This document shows, in pieces, positions 43,930 through 53,304 of a stretch of 62,201 nucleotides of DNA. The notes below the pieces were generated by a model, which did no database searches, was not told the origin of the DNA, and saw nothing but the letters and a program-made list of their open reading frames with translations. A program made the translations under genes and the position numbers. The DNA is taken from the NCBI GenBank assembly GCA_036399175.1, contig DASWNP010000034.1, positions 1-62,201 on the forward strand. The letters run 5' to 3'. The stretch comes from DASWNP01 sp036399175 (GTDB lineage: Bacteria; Acidobacteriota; Blastocatellia; Pyrinomonadales; Pyrinomonadaceae). The stretch's first letter is position 1; the number at the start of each line of letters is the position of its first letter.

Positions 43930-44029
43930 ACGCAAAGCAGAAACCCTCCCGCAGAGATGCTCTCTTCGGTGGGCGTCAATCGACAAGCAATTAACTTCCG
44001 CGCGCGTCCTGAAATGCTAAACTGAGAGC

Positions 44030-44443
44030 ATGACCTCGATGCGCGATAGGCTCGCCGTCAAACGCACCGACACCGGCCTCGGACTGTTCACCCTCGAAGC
44101 TATTCCCGCCGGACGACGCATCATCGAATACGTCGGCCCCGTCGTCACCAGCGAAGAAGTTGACCGCAGAGGCGGCAAGTACTTCTTCGAGCTTGATGAA
44201 AACTTCGCCATCGACGGGAGTCCCCGCACCAACCTCGCGCGCTATATCAACCACTCCTGCCGACCCAACGCCGAAGCCTTTATCTCCGGTCGCCGCATCA
44301 GGATTTGGTCGAAGAAGAGAATCAAGGCCGGAGAGCAGATTACAATCAACTACGGCAAGTCGTATTTCGACGACCACATCAAACCCGTCGGCTGTAAATG
44401 CGAGAAGTGTATCGCTCAGCCGAAAAGAAAGAGGCTCGCGTGA
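44030..44443 (+). CDS. SET-domain protein (lysine methyltransferase-like)
   Basis: A 137-residue compact SET domain. It has the AdoMet/pseudoknot motifs GLGLF, NHSCRPN (74-80) and INYGKSYFDD (106-115) and a Cys-rich post-SET-like end CKCEKC (122-127), which with an upstream Cys can bind zinc. SET proteins transfer methyl groups to protein lysines; in bacteria the targets are largely unknown. The gene lies between the 117-residue-protein gene and the recombinase, all in the same direction, so it may be accessory DNA moving with the recombinase (inference). Confidence 0.88.
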   Translation: MTSMRDRLAVKRTDTGLGLFTLEAIPAGRRIIEYVGPVVTSEEVDRRGGKYFFELDENFAIDGSPRTNLARYINHSCRPNAEAFISGRRIRIWSKKRIKAGEQITINYGKSYFDDHIKPVGCKCEKCIAQPKRKRLA

Positions 44444-44646
44444 GGTCGCTCTCGGGCGCATTTGTTTTCAAGTGCTGCTCCGACGCAGTTGTTTCTGACG
44501 TGCGCGCTCGCGGTCTCGCTTCGACTTTTCGCGGATTTTCAGAGGAATCCAGTATTGACTGTGATGGTATCTTACGCCATTATCAGGTTCGTTTATGTTT
44601 TTGTTCCGAGCCTTTCCAGCGCAAAGGTGAGGCGAGTTTTTGATAG

Positions 44647-45633
44647 ATGTCGAACGAACTGTCGGATAAAACATTCCAGAGCCACACGATGGCTGCCCCC
44701 GCGAGATTCGACGCGCGGATGGCCGCATCGTTCTGCGAGAAGTCTGTGTCGGAGGAGACGCGGCGCGCCTACAGAAGGGTCGTGCGTGAGTTCTTCACTT
44801 TTGTCAGCAACATACACCCTTCGCTCGTCACACCTGAGCACGTTCTGCGCTGGCGCGAGACGCTCAGGCAACAGAAGCAAAAAGCGGCCACCATCAGCCT
44901 GAAGCTTTCGGTCGTGCGTTCGCTCTTCGAGTTTCTGAAGGCGGGCGGTTACGTCTCTATGAATCCGGCTTCGACGCGGCTCGTGCCGCCGCCGGAAGTG
45001 CCGGAGGAACTGGCCGGTCGGGCGCTGACGCCGAAGGAGGTTCGCTACCTGCTGAGCGGCCCCGACCGCTCGAAGCCCGAAGGGGCGCGCGATTACGCGC
45101 TGTTGCTCGTCATGTTGAAGATGGGTCTGCGCGTCAGCGAAGCCTGCTCGCTGAGGGTCTCTTCGGTGAAGTGGAGTCACGGAAGATGGATTGTGAAGTT
45201 CAAGGTGAAGGGCGGAAGAGAGCGCACGCTGCCTCTGCCGACGGAGGTGAAGAAGGCTTTCGACGATTACATGCGCCTCGACAGGAAGAGAAGAGAAGCG
45301 CTTCACAGCGACGGAGAGAACGCCTTCATCTTTCAGCCGCATCTTAACTACCGCACGCTTGAGTTCAACAAGCCGCTCTCGACGAGAATGGCCTGGAACA
45401 TCGTGCGGCGTTGGGCTGAGTTCACGGGCATCGACAAGCTCTCGCCGCACGACCTGCGTCGCACGGCCATCACGAAGGCGCTCGATCAGGGTCTCTCTTA
45501 TCGCCAGGTGCAGATGATGAGCGGGCACAAAGACCCCAAGACCGTCATGCGCTACGATCACGGACGCGAGAACCTTGAGATGAACGCGATAAATTTTCTG
45601 AAGTACGAAGAGACCGACGAAGAGAAGCTTTAG
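44647..45633 (+). CDS. Tyrosine recombinase/integrase (XerC/D-like)
   Basis: A 328-residue recombinase with an N-terminal SAM-like DNA-binding domain (about 25-115) and the catalytic domain (about 125-320). The active-site residues are R162 (GLRVSEA), K188 in the beta-hairpin, H268 and R271 (HDLRRT), H294 (SGHKD) and the nucleophile Y303 (MRYDHG). It could resolve dimers of a circular replicon, or move an integrated element. No att site was identified. It follows the SET gene by 203 bp and precedes an AT-richer gene-poor stretch. Confidence 0.92.
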   Translation: MSNELSDKTFQSHTMAAPARFDARMAASFCEKSVSEETRRAYRRVVREFFTFVSNIHPSLVTPEHVLRWRETLRQQKQKAATISLKLSVVRSLFEFLKAGGYVSMNPASTRLVPPPEVPEELAGRALTPKEVRYLLSGPDRSKPEGARDYALLLVMLKMGLRVSEACSLRVSSVKWSHGRWIVKFKVKGGRERTLPLPTEVKKAFDDYMRLDRKRREALHSDGENAFIFQPHLNYRTLEFNKPLSTRMAWNIVRRWAEFTGIDKLSPHDLRRTAITKALDQGLSYRQVQMMSGHKDPKTVMRYDHGRENLEMNAINFLKYEETDEEKL

Positions 45634-46229
45634 AAGATTTCTCACAGAAGCTCATTCGGATTTCGGAACGAGTTCAGTTCTTCTATAGCCCTTCAGCCTC
45701 GCTCGCTCAGAAGCCGCTCCAACACATCAAGCTCGACATTCATAGACAAGCTCGAAGGTGGTCGTCGCCGGCGTGGGCTGCTCGCCTTTGACGTGGGGGC
45801 GAAAGGCTTCTGCTTCTCAGGTTTTTTGCAGCCGCCTTGAAGGATGGCGTAGCGGATGATGTCGATGCGACTGCGCATGTCGATGCATTGATTCCTGTCC
45901 CGAGATAGTCGCCAACCGTAGCGCTCCAGCCGAGCGCGCGCATGGTAAACCAAAATCCTTTCGAACACATTCTCGCCACCGGCGCATTCATCCTCATTGC
46001 TCGCGTCTGATAATCCTGGCCTCGTTTCATGGGCTCAACAAAACCGAAAATTATGCAGTGGAGCGGATTGCAGTTGATTTACTATGCTGAATATTTGTAA
46101 AGAATTGGTTGGAAGAGGCTCTGCCGGATTGAAAGGTCTTGGGGATTATCGGACGTGTGCTTTAATCCGATGGTTGGATGAATGGATGTAAACACTTATC
46201 GCAGTTGTTTCGACCATCAGGCGTAGAAT
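45634..46229. other. Gene-poor, AT-richer stretch after the recombinase
   Basis: 596 bp without a convincing gene. A 91-codon minus frame (45693-45968) with a readable start (MFERILVYHARARL) and a Lys/Pro/Arg-rich end may be a decayed gene, but has no family match by eye. The stretch 46040-46220 is clearly AT-richer than its neighbours. It could hold a recombination site or the edge of an insertion. Confidence 0.45.
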
Positions 46230-46766
46230 ATGAAACAGACGCGGGACGGGAAGAAAACTTTCAAGCTTTATATCTTCGATGCTGACGGTACGTTGCGCAG
46301 GACTACCGTGAAGGGACAGCCGTGTCCGAACAGGCCGGGCGAGTGGGAGTTGATACCGGGCGTGAGGGAGCGTCTGGCGGAGATTGATTGGAGGCGGGGC
46401 GAGGCGCGGTTCGGAGTTGCGTCGAATCAGGGCGGGGTCGGCGTCGGGCACTTGACGTTCGAGGCGGCGTACGGGTTGCTTTGCGAGATGGCGGAGGCGG
46501 CGTTCGGGATGAGGCCGCCCGAGGGCGCGATAGAGATTTGTCCGCACGCGCCTTTTGAGGGGTGCGCTTGCAGGAAGCCGGAGCCGCAGATGCTTCTGCG
46601 CCTGATGCGCAGGTTCGGCGCGACGCAGAGCGAGACGCTGTTCGTCGGCGACATGGAGAGAGACGCGGAGGCGGCGCGCAGGGCGGGAGTCAGTTTCATT
46701 TGGGCGCGAGAGTTTTTCGGATGGAGGGTCGAGGGGCAGAGCGGTCTGTTCGAGGCGTTGGGATAG
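46230..46766 (+). CDS. HAD-superfamily phosphatase (HAD-IIIA, GmhB/HisB-N-like)
   Basis: A 178-residue cytoplasmic phosphatase. Motif I is FDADGTL (nucleophile Asp and acid Asp), motif II SNQGG, the zinc-loop region CPHAPFEGCACRKP with Cys/His ligands and the motif III Lys/Arg, and motif IV GDMERDAEAA. This set is typical of D-glycero-D-manno-heptose-1,7-bisphosphate and histidinol-phosphate phosphatases. No heptose or histidine genes are adjacent, so the substrate is open. There is no obvious ribosome-binding site. The next gene starts 24 bp after its stop. Confidence 0.9.
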   Translation: MKQTRDGKKTFKLYIFDADGTLRRTTVKGQPCPNRPGEWELIPGVRERLAEIDWRRGEARFGVASNQGGVGVGHLTFEAAYGLLCEMAEAAFGMRPPEGAIEICPHAPFEGCACRKPEPQMLLRLMRRFGATQSETLFVGDMERDAEAARRAGVSFIWAREFFGWRVEGQSGLFEALG

Positions 46767-46790
46767 AAGCAGATAATTCGAGGTGTCGAA

Positions 46791-47678
46791 ATGAGAAGAG
46801 TTCTAAACGCGTTGAGAAACGTGCTCGTCGTCGTCGTTTGGGCGTCGATGGTGGCCGGGGCGGCGAGCGTGCAGGTACGAGGGCAGGCTCGCGGGTCGGG
46901 CAGGGATGCGCCGGGCGTGCAGAAAGATTTCGTCTCGACGAGGGAGATGGAGCGCATCAACTGGATGGAGTTTCGGGAGGTCGTGCCGTCGCGCATCCAG
47001 ACGGTGCTTTTGCCGACGGGGACGCTTGAGCCGCACGGCGTTGTTAATAACGGCGCTGACAACACCGCGCCGACGGCCATCGCGCGCAGCATCGCGCCGC
47101 GCGTCAACGCGCTCATCGCGCCGACTCTGCCCTACGGCATGACGGGCAGCATGGAAGCCTACCCGGGCGCGTTCCAGATTACGGAGGCCGCCTATCGTCC
47201 CTTCGTCAAGCAAGTCCTGGAGGGGCTGGCGAAGAACGGCTTTCGCAATATCATCATCGTCAACGGGCACGGCGGGCCGCAGACGGCGGCGCTGAACGCG
47301 GTGGCTTCGGAGGTCTCGGCCGAGCGGCGCGTGCGGACGCTGGTGGTCAACTGGTGGTCGTTCGCCTCCGACGTGACGAAGCAGGTCTTCGGCGAAGACG
47401 GAGGGCACGCAGGGCTCAACGAGACGGCCTTCATACAGGCCATCGACCCTTCGCTCGTCCATCCCGAACGCTACAAGGCCGAGATGGCGACGCCTTACCC
47501 CGCGCCCGGCACATGGTCGGCAGCGCCCTTCCCTTCCTCAATCGGCCTCTACCAGCCGGGGCAGGGCTATCCGAAGTTCGACCAGCAGAAGGCGAACGAG
47601 TATTTCGTGAAGGTGAACGACAAGATGGCCGCCTTGATTCTCGACATGATTCGCAAGTGGGACATAGCGGGGCTGTGA
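46791..47678 (+). CDS. Exported creatininase-family amidohydrolase
   Basis: A 295-residue protein with an N-terminal hydrophobic export segment (about 10-30). The creatininase domain (about 50-290) carries metal-site motifs EPHG, NNGADN, IIVNGHGGPQ and GHAGLNETA. The family includes creatininase, the MftE peptidase and FAPy deformylases, so the substrate is not assigned; export argues against mycofactocin or riboflavin roles. GAGG lies 7 nt before the ATG. It is probably co-transcribed with the HAD gene. Confidence 0.87.
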   Translation: MRRVLNALRNVLVVVVWASMVAGAASVQVRGQARGSGRDAPGVQKDFVSTREMERINWMEFREVVPSRIQTVLLPTGTLEPHGVVNNGADNTAPTAIARSIAPRVNALIAPTLPYGMTGSMEAYPGAFQITEAAYRPFVKQVLEGLAKNGFRNIIIVNGHGGPQTAALNAVASEVSAERRVRTLVVNWWSFASDVTKQVFGEDGGHAGLNETAFIQAIDPSLVHPERYKAEMATPYPAPGTWSAAPFPSSIGLYQPGQGYPKFDQQKANEYFVKVNDKMAALILDMIRKWDIAGL

Positions 47679-47699
47679 GGAGCAACGCGGAACGGAAAG

Positions 47700-47797
47700 A
47701 AGTCTGAAGTCAGGAGTCTAAAGTCTCGGAGTCTGGAGTCAAAGACAAATGCTTTTGGTTTTGACTTCAGACTCCAGACTTTAGACTCCTGACTTCT
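47700..47797. repeat. Heptad-repeat hairpin, AGTCTGG type
   Basis: The left arm (47700-47742) is AGTCTGA/AGTCAGG/AGTCTAA/AGTCTCGG units, and the right arm (47761-47797) is its reverse complement. The loop is CAAAGACAAATGCTTTTGG. It lies between the converging creatininase and LysM genes. Closest relative: 6617-6737. Confidence 0.85.
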
Positions 47798-47809
47798 ATC
47801 GTCTTTCCT

Positions 47810-48022
47810 CTATTCGGGAATCGTGAGTTCCTGTCCGACCTGTATGTTGTCGGGGTCTTCTATCTTGTCGCGGTTTGCGTAGTAGATGTCCATGTGGCGA
47901 CCGGAATCGCCGTAGAGGCTCTGGCTGATTTTGGAGAGCGTGTCGCCCGGCCTGACGGTGTAGGTGCGCTCGCTTCCGGCGCTTTCTCCGCCTGCGCCCG
48001 ACTGAATATCGTTTTCGTTCAT
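47810..48022 (-). CDS. Small LysM-domain protein
   Basis: A 70-residue protein that is almost only a LysM domain (residues about 20-69: TYTVRPGDTLSKISQSLYGD ... IQVGQELTIP), preceded by a short Gly/Ser-rich N-terminus without a signal peptide. LysM binds N-acetylglucosamine in peptidoglycan or chitin. Free-standing cytoplasmic LysM proteins of the YgaU/XkdP kind also occur with phage-tail or envelope-stress functions. GGAGAAGAG precedes the ATG at 48022. Confidence 0.88.
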   Translation of the reverse strand: MNENDIQSGAGGESAGSERTYTVRPGDTLSKISQSLYGDSGRHMDIYYANRDKIEDPDNIQVGQELTIPE

Positions 48023-48153
48023 AACTTCTCTTCTCCTTCCGCATCGCGGCGTTGGATTGTGGCTTACTGCTTCACTGCATGATAAAGCGAAGCGTCGAGG
48101 TTTGTCTCGATTCGAGCGGACGCTGTCAGCGCTTGCGCTCGAAGGACATCGAC

Positions 48154-50223
48154 TCAGCTTCCCTTCTGCTGGAGGGCGGGCGAGGGCTGCGCGGCGTCGT
48201 GTGCATCGAGGCTGTCGGCGTTCCACTTCGCCTGCTCGGGCTCGATGTAGACGAACTTCCACGCGTGGAGCGTGCCGGGGTTCGCGTACATGCCTTTGAC
48301 GTAGGGTTTCTTCATCCACTTGGTCGAAGGCACGTAGAGCGGGATGAAGGGCTGCGCGTCAATGAGGTAGGCTTCGGCCTTCGCCAGTAGCTCGTAGCGC
48401 TTCGTCTTGTCGATTGTCCGGTTGGCTTCGTTGAGCAGCGAGACGTAACGCGCGTCCCACCAGCCCGTGCCGTTGTCGGTGGCGGGCGCGGCGAGGAGGT
48501 TGAGGAAGGTGAAGGGGTCGATGTAGTCGCCCGCGTAGCCTGCGTTGGCGAAGCCTTTGTAGGAGAGCTTGGCGCGGTTTGCGAGGAAGGTTTTGAACTC
48601 CATGTTCCTGAGCGAGACGGTGATGCCGAGGTTCTGTTTCCACTGCGCCTGCACGAACTCGGCGACGTGACGGTTGCTCTCGGCGGTGGCGTACATAATC
48701 TCCACCTCGCCTGCGGGAAACTTCGCGGGGTCGAAAGCTCCTGCGTCGTTTCGGAAACCGGCTTCGGCGAGAAGCTGGCGGGCGCGTGCGGGGTCGAAGG
48801 CGTCGCCTGTGGGCTGAGGGTAGCCTGGGAAGATGCCGGAGGGCGTGAAGGCGTGGAGCGGCGCGGGCACTTTGCGCCAGTCGGCGAGCGTCTGCTTATT
48901 AATCGCCATGTTGAAAGCCTTGCGCACGCGCACGTCGCTCATCGGCGGCTTCGTGACGTTGACGAGATAGTAGATGATGGCTATCTCGGGGGCGTCCATG
49001 TAGTCCTTGAGAGGACGGACGGCATCAATCCAGCCGGAAGGAACGTAATGATTGCCGATGGCGTCAACGTCGCCCGCCTTGTAGAGATTCATCATCGTCG
49101 TGTTCTCTTCGACGGCGTAGAAGAAGATTCTGTCGAGACGAACGCGAGCGGCGTCCCAGTAGAAGGGGTCGCGCACGACCGAGATTTCGTGGTAGGGCTT
49201 CCACGTTTCGAGCTTGAAGGGGCCGCCGGTGATGATGTTTTCGGGGCGAGTCCAGGCGGCTTTGTGCTGCTCGATGCTGCGGCGCGGGACGGCGCGGAGA
49301 AACGGGTGCGGCACGAGGCCGATGAAGAAGGGCGCGGGCTGTGCGAGCGTGACGCGAAGCGTCAGGTCGTCGATGGCCTCGACGCCGATGTCCTCGGCCT
49401 TGACAGGCACGAACTCTTTGCCCGCGACAGCTTCGCGCAGGCGCGCGTCGGCGTCGAGTATCTTCTGTCGCTTCTTCTCGTCGCCGGGCAGGACGAGCCG
49501 CGCCGGAGAGCTGATGAAGCGTCGAAAGGGCGTGTCGGCGAAAGGGCTCGCCGAGGGCGTCGCCGAAGAGTCGGAGACGGGAGCCGGTTCGGCAGGAGAG
49601 GAAGCGCCGGAGGGATTCGCCTTTGTCGTCGTCGTTGCGCTCGTCGTCTTCGAGGCTTCCGAGTTGGAGTCCGGCTGGAAATCCTTGTCAAGTAGAAAGT
49701 CGCCCGTCGCGGGGTCGCGCACGAAGACGGAGCGAGAGTTGTAGCCCTGCGCGTATTTGATGTAGTAGGCGAGATAAGCATTGCGCGAGGCGAGGGCGGG
49801 CGAGAGGGCGCGCCGCCAGGAGTAGACGAAGTCATGCGCGTTGATGCTCTCGCCGTTCGACCAACGCGCGTTGGGTCTGAGACGAAAGACGAACTCGGTC
49901 GAGTCGGCGTTGGTCTCCCAGCTTTCGGCGATGGCCGGTATCGGCTCCATCGTGCGCGGGTCGTACTCGGCCAAGCCTTCGAAGAGCGCCATGTAGAGAC
50001 GCGTCTCGGGCTGGCCTGTGCCGATTTGCGGGTCGAGCGATTCGGGCTCAGGCCCGGAGATGTAGCGCAGCACTCTCTCCTGCGGCGGCTTGAGCTTGCC
50101 GAAATACTCCGCCTCGTCCGCAGGGCTCGCGCACGAAGCCGCAAGCAGCAGGAGCATGAGCGCGACGCGGCGAAGCAGACGCCCCGAGAGACGCAGTGCC
50201 GAAGAGTGATTTTGCAATCGCAT
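48154..50223 (-). CDS. Peptide/oligopeptide-binding lipoprotein (OppA/DppA family)
   Basis: A 689-residue SBP_bac_5 extracytoplasmic binding protein. The lipobox LLLAASC places the lipidated Cys at residue 31. The family core begins RYISGPEPESLDPQIG and includes the AFNMAINKQTLAD segment. It is longer than usual because of a Ser/Thr/Ala/Pro-rich insert (about 184-230) and nearby sequence. No permease or ATPase genes are adjacent, so it is an orphan binding protein, perhaps serving a transporter elsewhere or a chaperone/sensor role. The ATG at 50223 begins the signal peptide; a longer frame is unsupported. Confidence 0.9.
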   Translation of the reverse strand: MRLQNHSSALRLSGRLLRRVALMLLLLAASCASPADEAEYFGKLKPPQERVLRYISGPEPESLDPQIGTGQPETRLYMALFEGLAEYDPRTMEPIPAIAESWETNADSTEFVFRLRPNARWSNGESINAHDFVYSWRRALSPALASRNAYLAYYIKYAQGYNSRSVFVRDPATGDFLLDKDFQPDSNSEASKTTSATTTTKANPSGASSPAEPAPVSDSSATPSASPFADTPFRRFISSPARLVLPGDEKKRQKILDADARLREAVAGKEFVPVKAEDIGVEAIDDLTLRVTLAQPAPFFIGLVPHPFLRAVPRRSIEQHKAAWTRPENIITGGPFKLETWKPYHEISVVRDPFYWDAARVRLDRIFFYAVEENTTMMNLYKAGDVDAIGNHYVPSGWIDAVRPLKDYMDAPEIAIIYYLVNVTKPPMSDVRVRKAFNMAINKQTLADWRKVPAPLHAFTPSGIFPGYPQPTGDAFDPARARQLLAEAGFRNDAGAFDPAKFPAGEVEIMYATAESNRHVAEFVQAQWKQNLGITVSLRNMEFKTFLANRAKLSYKGFANAGYAGDYIDPFTFLNLLAAPATDNGTGWWDARYVSLLNEANRTIDKTKRYELLAKAEAYLIDAQPFIPLYVPSTKWMKKPYVKGMYANPGTLHAWKFVYIEPEQAKWNADSLDAHDAAQPSPALQQKGS

Positions 50224-50387
50224 AGGAAGCACGCTATCCGTAAAGCGGTGGACGGCTTCTATCTGTAAAACGCTTGACGAGCGAGTCAACCCTTTTGAGA
50301 CATGGCAAGAAACAGTCTACTTCTAGGATAAATCGCGCGGCGAGTCAACAACGACGGCGAGGGATGAAGCAGAAGATGACGGCGACT

Positions 50388-51830
50388 TCAGACGTTTCTC
50401 TGCGCTTGCCTTGCGACGCCCGTTACGGCTCGGAGACCCGGCTTTGCGGCGATGGCCGAGAGGAAGTGCGCGCAGGTGATAATGCCTCGGAAGAGGTTCG
50501 GCAGGTAGAATCTTTCGTTGGGCGCGTGGATGCGGTCGTCGGGCAGTGCGAAGCCCATGAGGACGGTCTGGAGTTGGAGTAGTTCCTGAAAGATGTTGAC
50601 GACGGGGATGCTGCCGCCGGAGCGCACGAAGACGGGCGACGCGCCGAAGCCCGCGCGGTAGCTGGCGGCGGCGGCGCGCATGGCCGGATGCGTGCGGTCG
50701 ATGAGGGCGGGGCGTGAACGGAGATGAGTGCGAACGTTTGAGCGAACGGTGGGCGGCGTGAGGCGCGCGATGTGTGCGCGGACGAGGCGCTCGATGTCGT
50801 GCGGGTCTTGGTCGGGGACGAGGCGGATGTTGATTTTGGCGAAGGCGCGCGAAGGGATGATTGATTTGCCCCCCGTGCCCTGATAGCCGCCGCCGATGCC
50901 GTTGACGGTCAGGGCAGGCCGAACGGTGGTGCGTTCGTAGAGCGAAAAGCCGCGCTCGCCCCAACCGCGCCTCGCGCCCGCGTCTCTGAGAATCTTCTCG
51001 TCCGAAGGGCCGTGCTCGGCCATGTAGGCGCGCTCCCCTTCGTTCCAGACGCGCACGCGCTCATAGAAACCGGGGACGGTGACGCGCCCATGCCGGTCGT
51101 GCAAAGCGGCGACGATTTCGCAGAGCGCCTGCAAGGGATTGTGTAGAGCGCCGCCGAAGTTGCCCGAATGAAGGTCGCTCGGCGCGCCCTCGACTTCAAG
51201 CTCGAAGCTGAGACCGCCGCGCAGCGCGTAGGTCAGGGCTGGTCGGTCGGCGGCGAGCATGCGCGTGTCGGACATGACGGCGGCATCCGAGCGAAGCGCG
51301 CGCTTATGCTGCGAGAGAAAACTCTTCAAGTTCGGACTTCCAATCTCCTCCTCACCCTCGAAGAGACACCTGACGTTGACGGGCAGACGCCCGACTCTCA
51401 GCAGGTAGAACTCAAGCGCCTTGAGATGCGCGAAGAGCTGCCCCTTGTCGTCGCAAGCGCCGCGCCCGTAGATGTACTGGCCGCGCACGGTCGGCTCGAA
51501 GGGCGGCGTCTGCCATTCGTCGAGCGGGTCGGCGGGCTGCACGTCGTAGTGGCCGTAGACGAGCAGGGTCGGGCGAGATGGAGCGTGCAGCCAGTCGGCA
51601 TAGACGATGGGGTGGCGCGGCGTCTCGACGATGCGCACATGCTCAAGGCCGATTCCGTGCAGGTGCGCGGCGAGCCACGCCGCACACTTTTTCAGGTCGT
51701 CCGCGTGTTTGGGCTGTGCGCTGACGGAGGGAAAGCTGACGAACTGTTTTAACTCTTCGACGAAGCGCGCTGCATTGGCTCGCACGTAGGCGGGCGACGC
51801 GCTCGCACTCTTTGCTCCCGGCTTATTCAT
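50388..51830 (-). CDS. M20-family metallopeptidase (dipeptidase)
   Basis: A 480-residue cytoplasmic peptidase of the M20/ArgE/CNDP-like group. The zinc-site motifs are GHYDVQPAD, GRGACDDKGQ and FEGEEEIGSPN (catalytic Glu pair), and a dimerisation domain occupies about 210-370. It hydrolyses dipeptides or short peptides, which fits the adjacent oligopeptide-binding lipoprotein on the same strand. There is a poor ribosome-binding site at the ATG 51830. It lies 57 bp after the protease gene of the neighbouring cluster. Confidence 0.93.
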   Translation of the reverse strand: MNKPGAKSASASPAYVRANAARFVEELKQFVSFPSVSAQPKHADDLKKCAAWLAAHLHGIGLEHVRIVETPRHPIVYADWLHAPSRPTLLVYGHYDVQPADPLDEWQTPPFEPTVRGQYIYGRGACDDKGQLFAHLKALEFYLLRVGRLPVNVRCLFEGEEEIGSPNLKSFLSQHKRALRSDAAVMSDTRMLAADRPALTYALRGGLSFELEVEGAPSDLHSGNFGGALHNPLQALCEIVAALHDRHGRVTVPGFYERVRVWNEGERAYMAEHGPSDEKILRDAGARRGWGERGFSLYERTTVRPALTVNGIGGGYQGTGGKSIIPSRAFAKINIRLVPDQDPHDIERLVRAHIARLTPPTVRSNVRTHLRSRPALIDRTHPAMRAAAASYRAGFGASPVFVRSGGSIPVVNIFQELLQLQTVLMGFALPDDRIHAPNERFYLPNLFRGIITCAHFLSAIAAKPGLRAVTGVARQAQRNV

Positions 51831-51887
51831 CAGTCAGGGAGAATCTCAGAAGCTCGACGGTCGAGCCTTCTCACAACCAAATGAAGC

Positions 51888-53282
51888 TTACGCGCGACAC
51901 GGCACTTTGAGGCATTGCTCTCTTTTGCACCTGTACAACGGATGCCGGTTGTAGAGCGCGACGAAGACCTGGAAGCAGTGAGAGTTTCCGACCCTCTTTT
52001 CGTGCTCGACGGTTCGCGGGAAGTAGATGTGCAGAGCTTCGTGCAAGAGCGACCCGGCCATCAGCGAATACATCCTATCCCGCCAGCTCTCGAAGAAGGG
52101 CTGGCCGAGACAGATTTCGTACCTGCCGTTTGAGGGCGCGCCCGCGCGCATGGTGCGCGGATTCCAACCCGGATACGGGCACGTCCAGCAGTAATACCTG
52201 ATTGAGCCGCCGCCGAGGATGCGCGCGGCGCTCTCCAAACGCTGCGCGACCAGCTCGCCGAGGTCTTTCCACCTATCGCTCGAATTTCTCCAGCGCGGGA
52301 CGGTCTCGGGCGTGACGCCGAACGCCTCTTGAAAGGCGCGCAGCGTATTGGCCTGACGCGGCGACTGCCTGAGCGCGCGCGCGGCGTTTTGAGCTGAAGA
52401 GACGCCGCGCTCGACGGCGCGCTCAATCGCCGCCCTGATGTCATCGACCGTGACCGGCCTGCCGACGATGCCCTGCACGGTCGAGAGGTCGGTGGGCGAA
52501 CAGGCCAGGCTTCTCAAGAGTGGCCTTCGTCCACGCCCGCCGCGACGCCCGCGCGGCGGCGTCTCGTATTGAATCGCCGACTCCGCTTCGCGGTAATCTC
52601 GAAACATCGCTTCAAATTCGCCTTCGCGGACGTTCGTCCCTGCGCCGGGCGACTGCCTGCGCGTCTGCCGGATAGCCCTTTTTTCAGCCGCCTGAATGCG
52701 GGCGGGCTTGCTCCTCGGCATCGGCCCGATGGAGGCCCTGTAACCAGAGGTCGGGACACCCAGATGTGTCAGACACCAGCGGTGATTGATGAGGCGCGCA
52801 CGGATAGTGTCGGTCGAGCGACCGTCGTAGAGCCTGCCGCCGGGGAGGTGTATGCGGTAGAGGCCGGGGCTGTTCGCGCGCGGGTCATTGATAGCCGCGT
52901 CGAGCGACATCGGGCCGAAGTACTGAACCGGACGACCGGCGGAGGCGGCCATGTACTCCGCACCAGTATCATCAGATTGGCTGCGCAGAGAGACGATTGT
53001 CTCTTCCGCTCCTTCAATCGGACGCGTGACCAGCTCGAAGGTGCTGCCGCCGTAATTGGTCGCGTAGACGGGGAAACGCTCGCCGGAGCGACGATGCCTG
53101 AGCGCGCCGATGCGCGATGCGCCCTGCGCGAGCAGGCTGACGGTGCGGGCGAAAGCCTGACGCATGCTGCCCTGGTAGTTGCTCCTGACAAGCTCTCTGA
53201 CGGCGGGTTGTCGAAGCTCCGCGAGCAGCGCGTCGAGATGTTCGGCGGGCAGGTGCAGGGTGTGGCCGTCCGGTGTTCTCAT
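51888..53282 (-). CDS. HExxH metalloprotease-like protein with GIY-YIG-like segment (FEGE cluster)
   Basis: A 464-residue protein without a signal peptide. Residues about 138-205 (GLYRIHLPGGRLYDGRSTD, then RARLINHRW) resemble a GIY-YIG fold with YDG in place of YIG; this is an inference. Residues 210-330 are basic and helical. The C-terminal domain has HEALH (414-418) followed by HEKRVGNSHCFQVFVALY and several Cys, resembling M35-type (deuterolysin-like) zinc peptidases. GAGGAG lies 8 nt before the ATG. It is the last gene of the seven-gene minus-strand cluster. A protease or toxin-like effector are both possible. Confidence 0.8.
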   Translation of the reverse strand: MRTPDGHTLHLPAEHLDALLAELRQPAVRELVRSNYQGSMRQAFARTVSLLAQGASRIGALRHRRSGERFPVYATNYGGSTFELVTRPIEGAEETIVSLRSQSDDTGAEYMAASAGRPVQYFGPMSLDAAINDPRANSPGLYRIHLPGGRLYDGRSTDTIRARLINHRWCLTHLGVPTSGYRASIGPMPRSKPARIQAAEKRAIRQTRRQSPGAGTNVREGEFEAMFRDYREAESAIQYETPPRGRRGGRGRRPLLRSLACSPTDLSTVQGIVGRPVTVDDIRAAIERAVERGVSSAQNAARALRQSPRQANTLRAFQEAFGVTPETVPRWRNSSDRWKDLGELVAQRLESAARILGGGSIRYYCWTCPYPGWNPRTMRAGAPSNGRYEICLGQPFFESWRDRMYSLMAGSLLHEALHIYFPRTVEHEKRVGNSHCFQVFVALYNRHPLYRCKREQCLKVPCRA

Positions 53283-53304
53283 GTGCCGTCTCCTCTTCTA
53301 AAGT

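Noticed and set aside
45693..46030. Minus-strand frames of 91 and 96 codons as small genes
   Set aside because: The two overlap each other in different frames, have no ribosome-binding site or family resemblance and end in Arg/Pro-rich shadow-like sequence.
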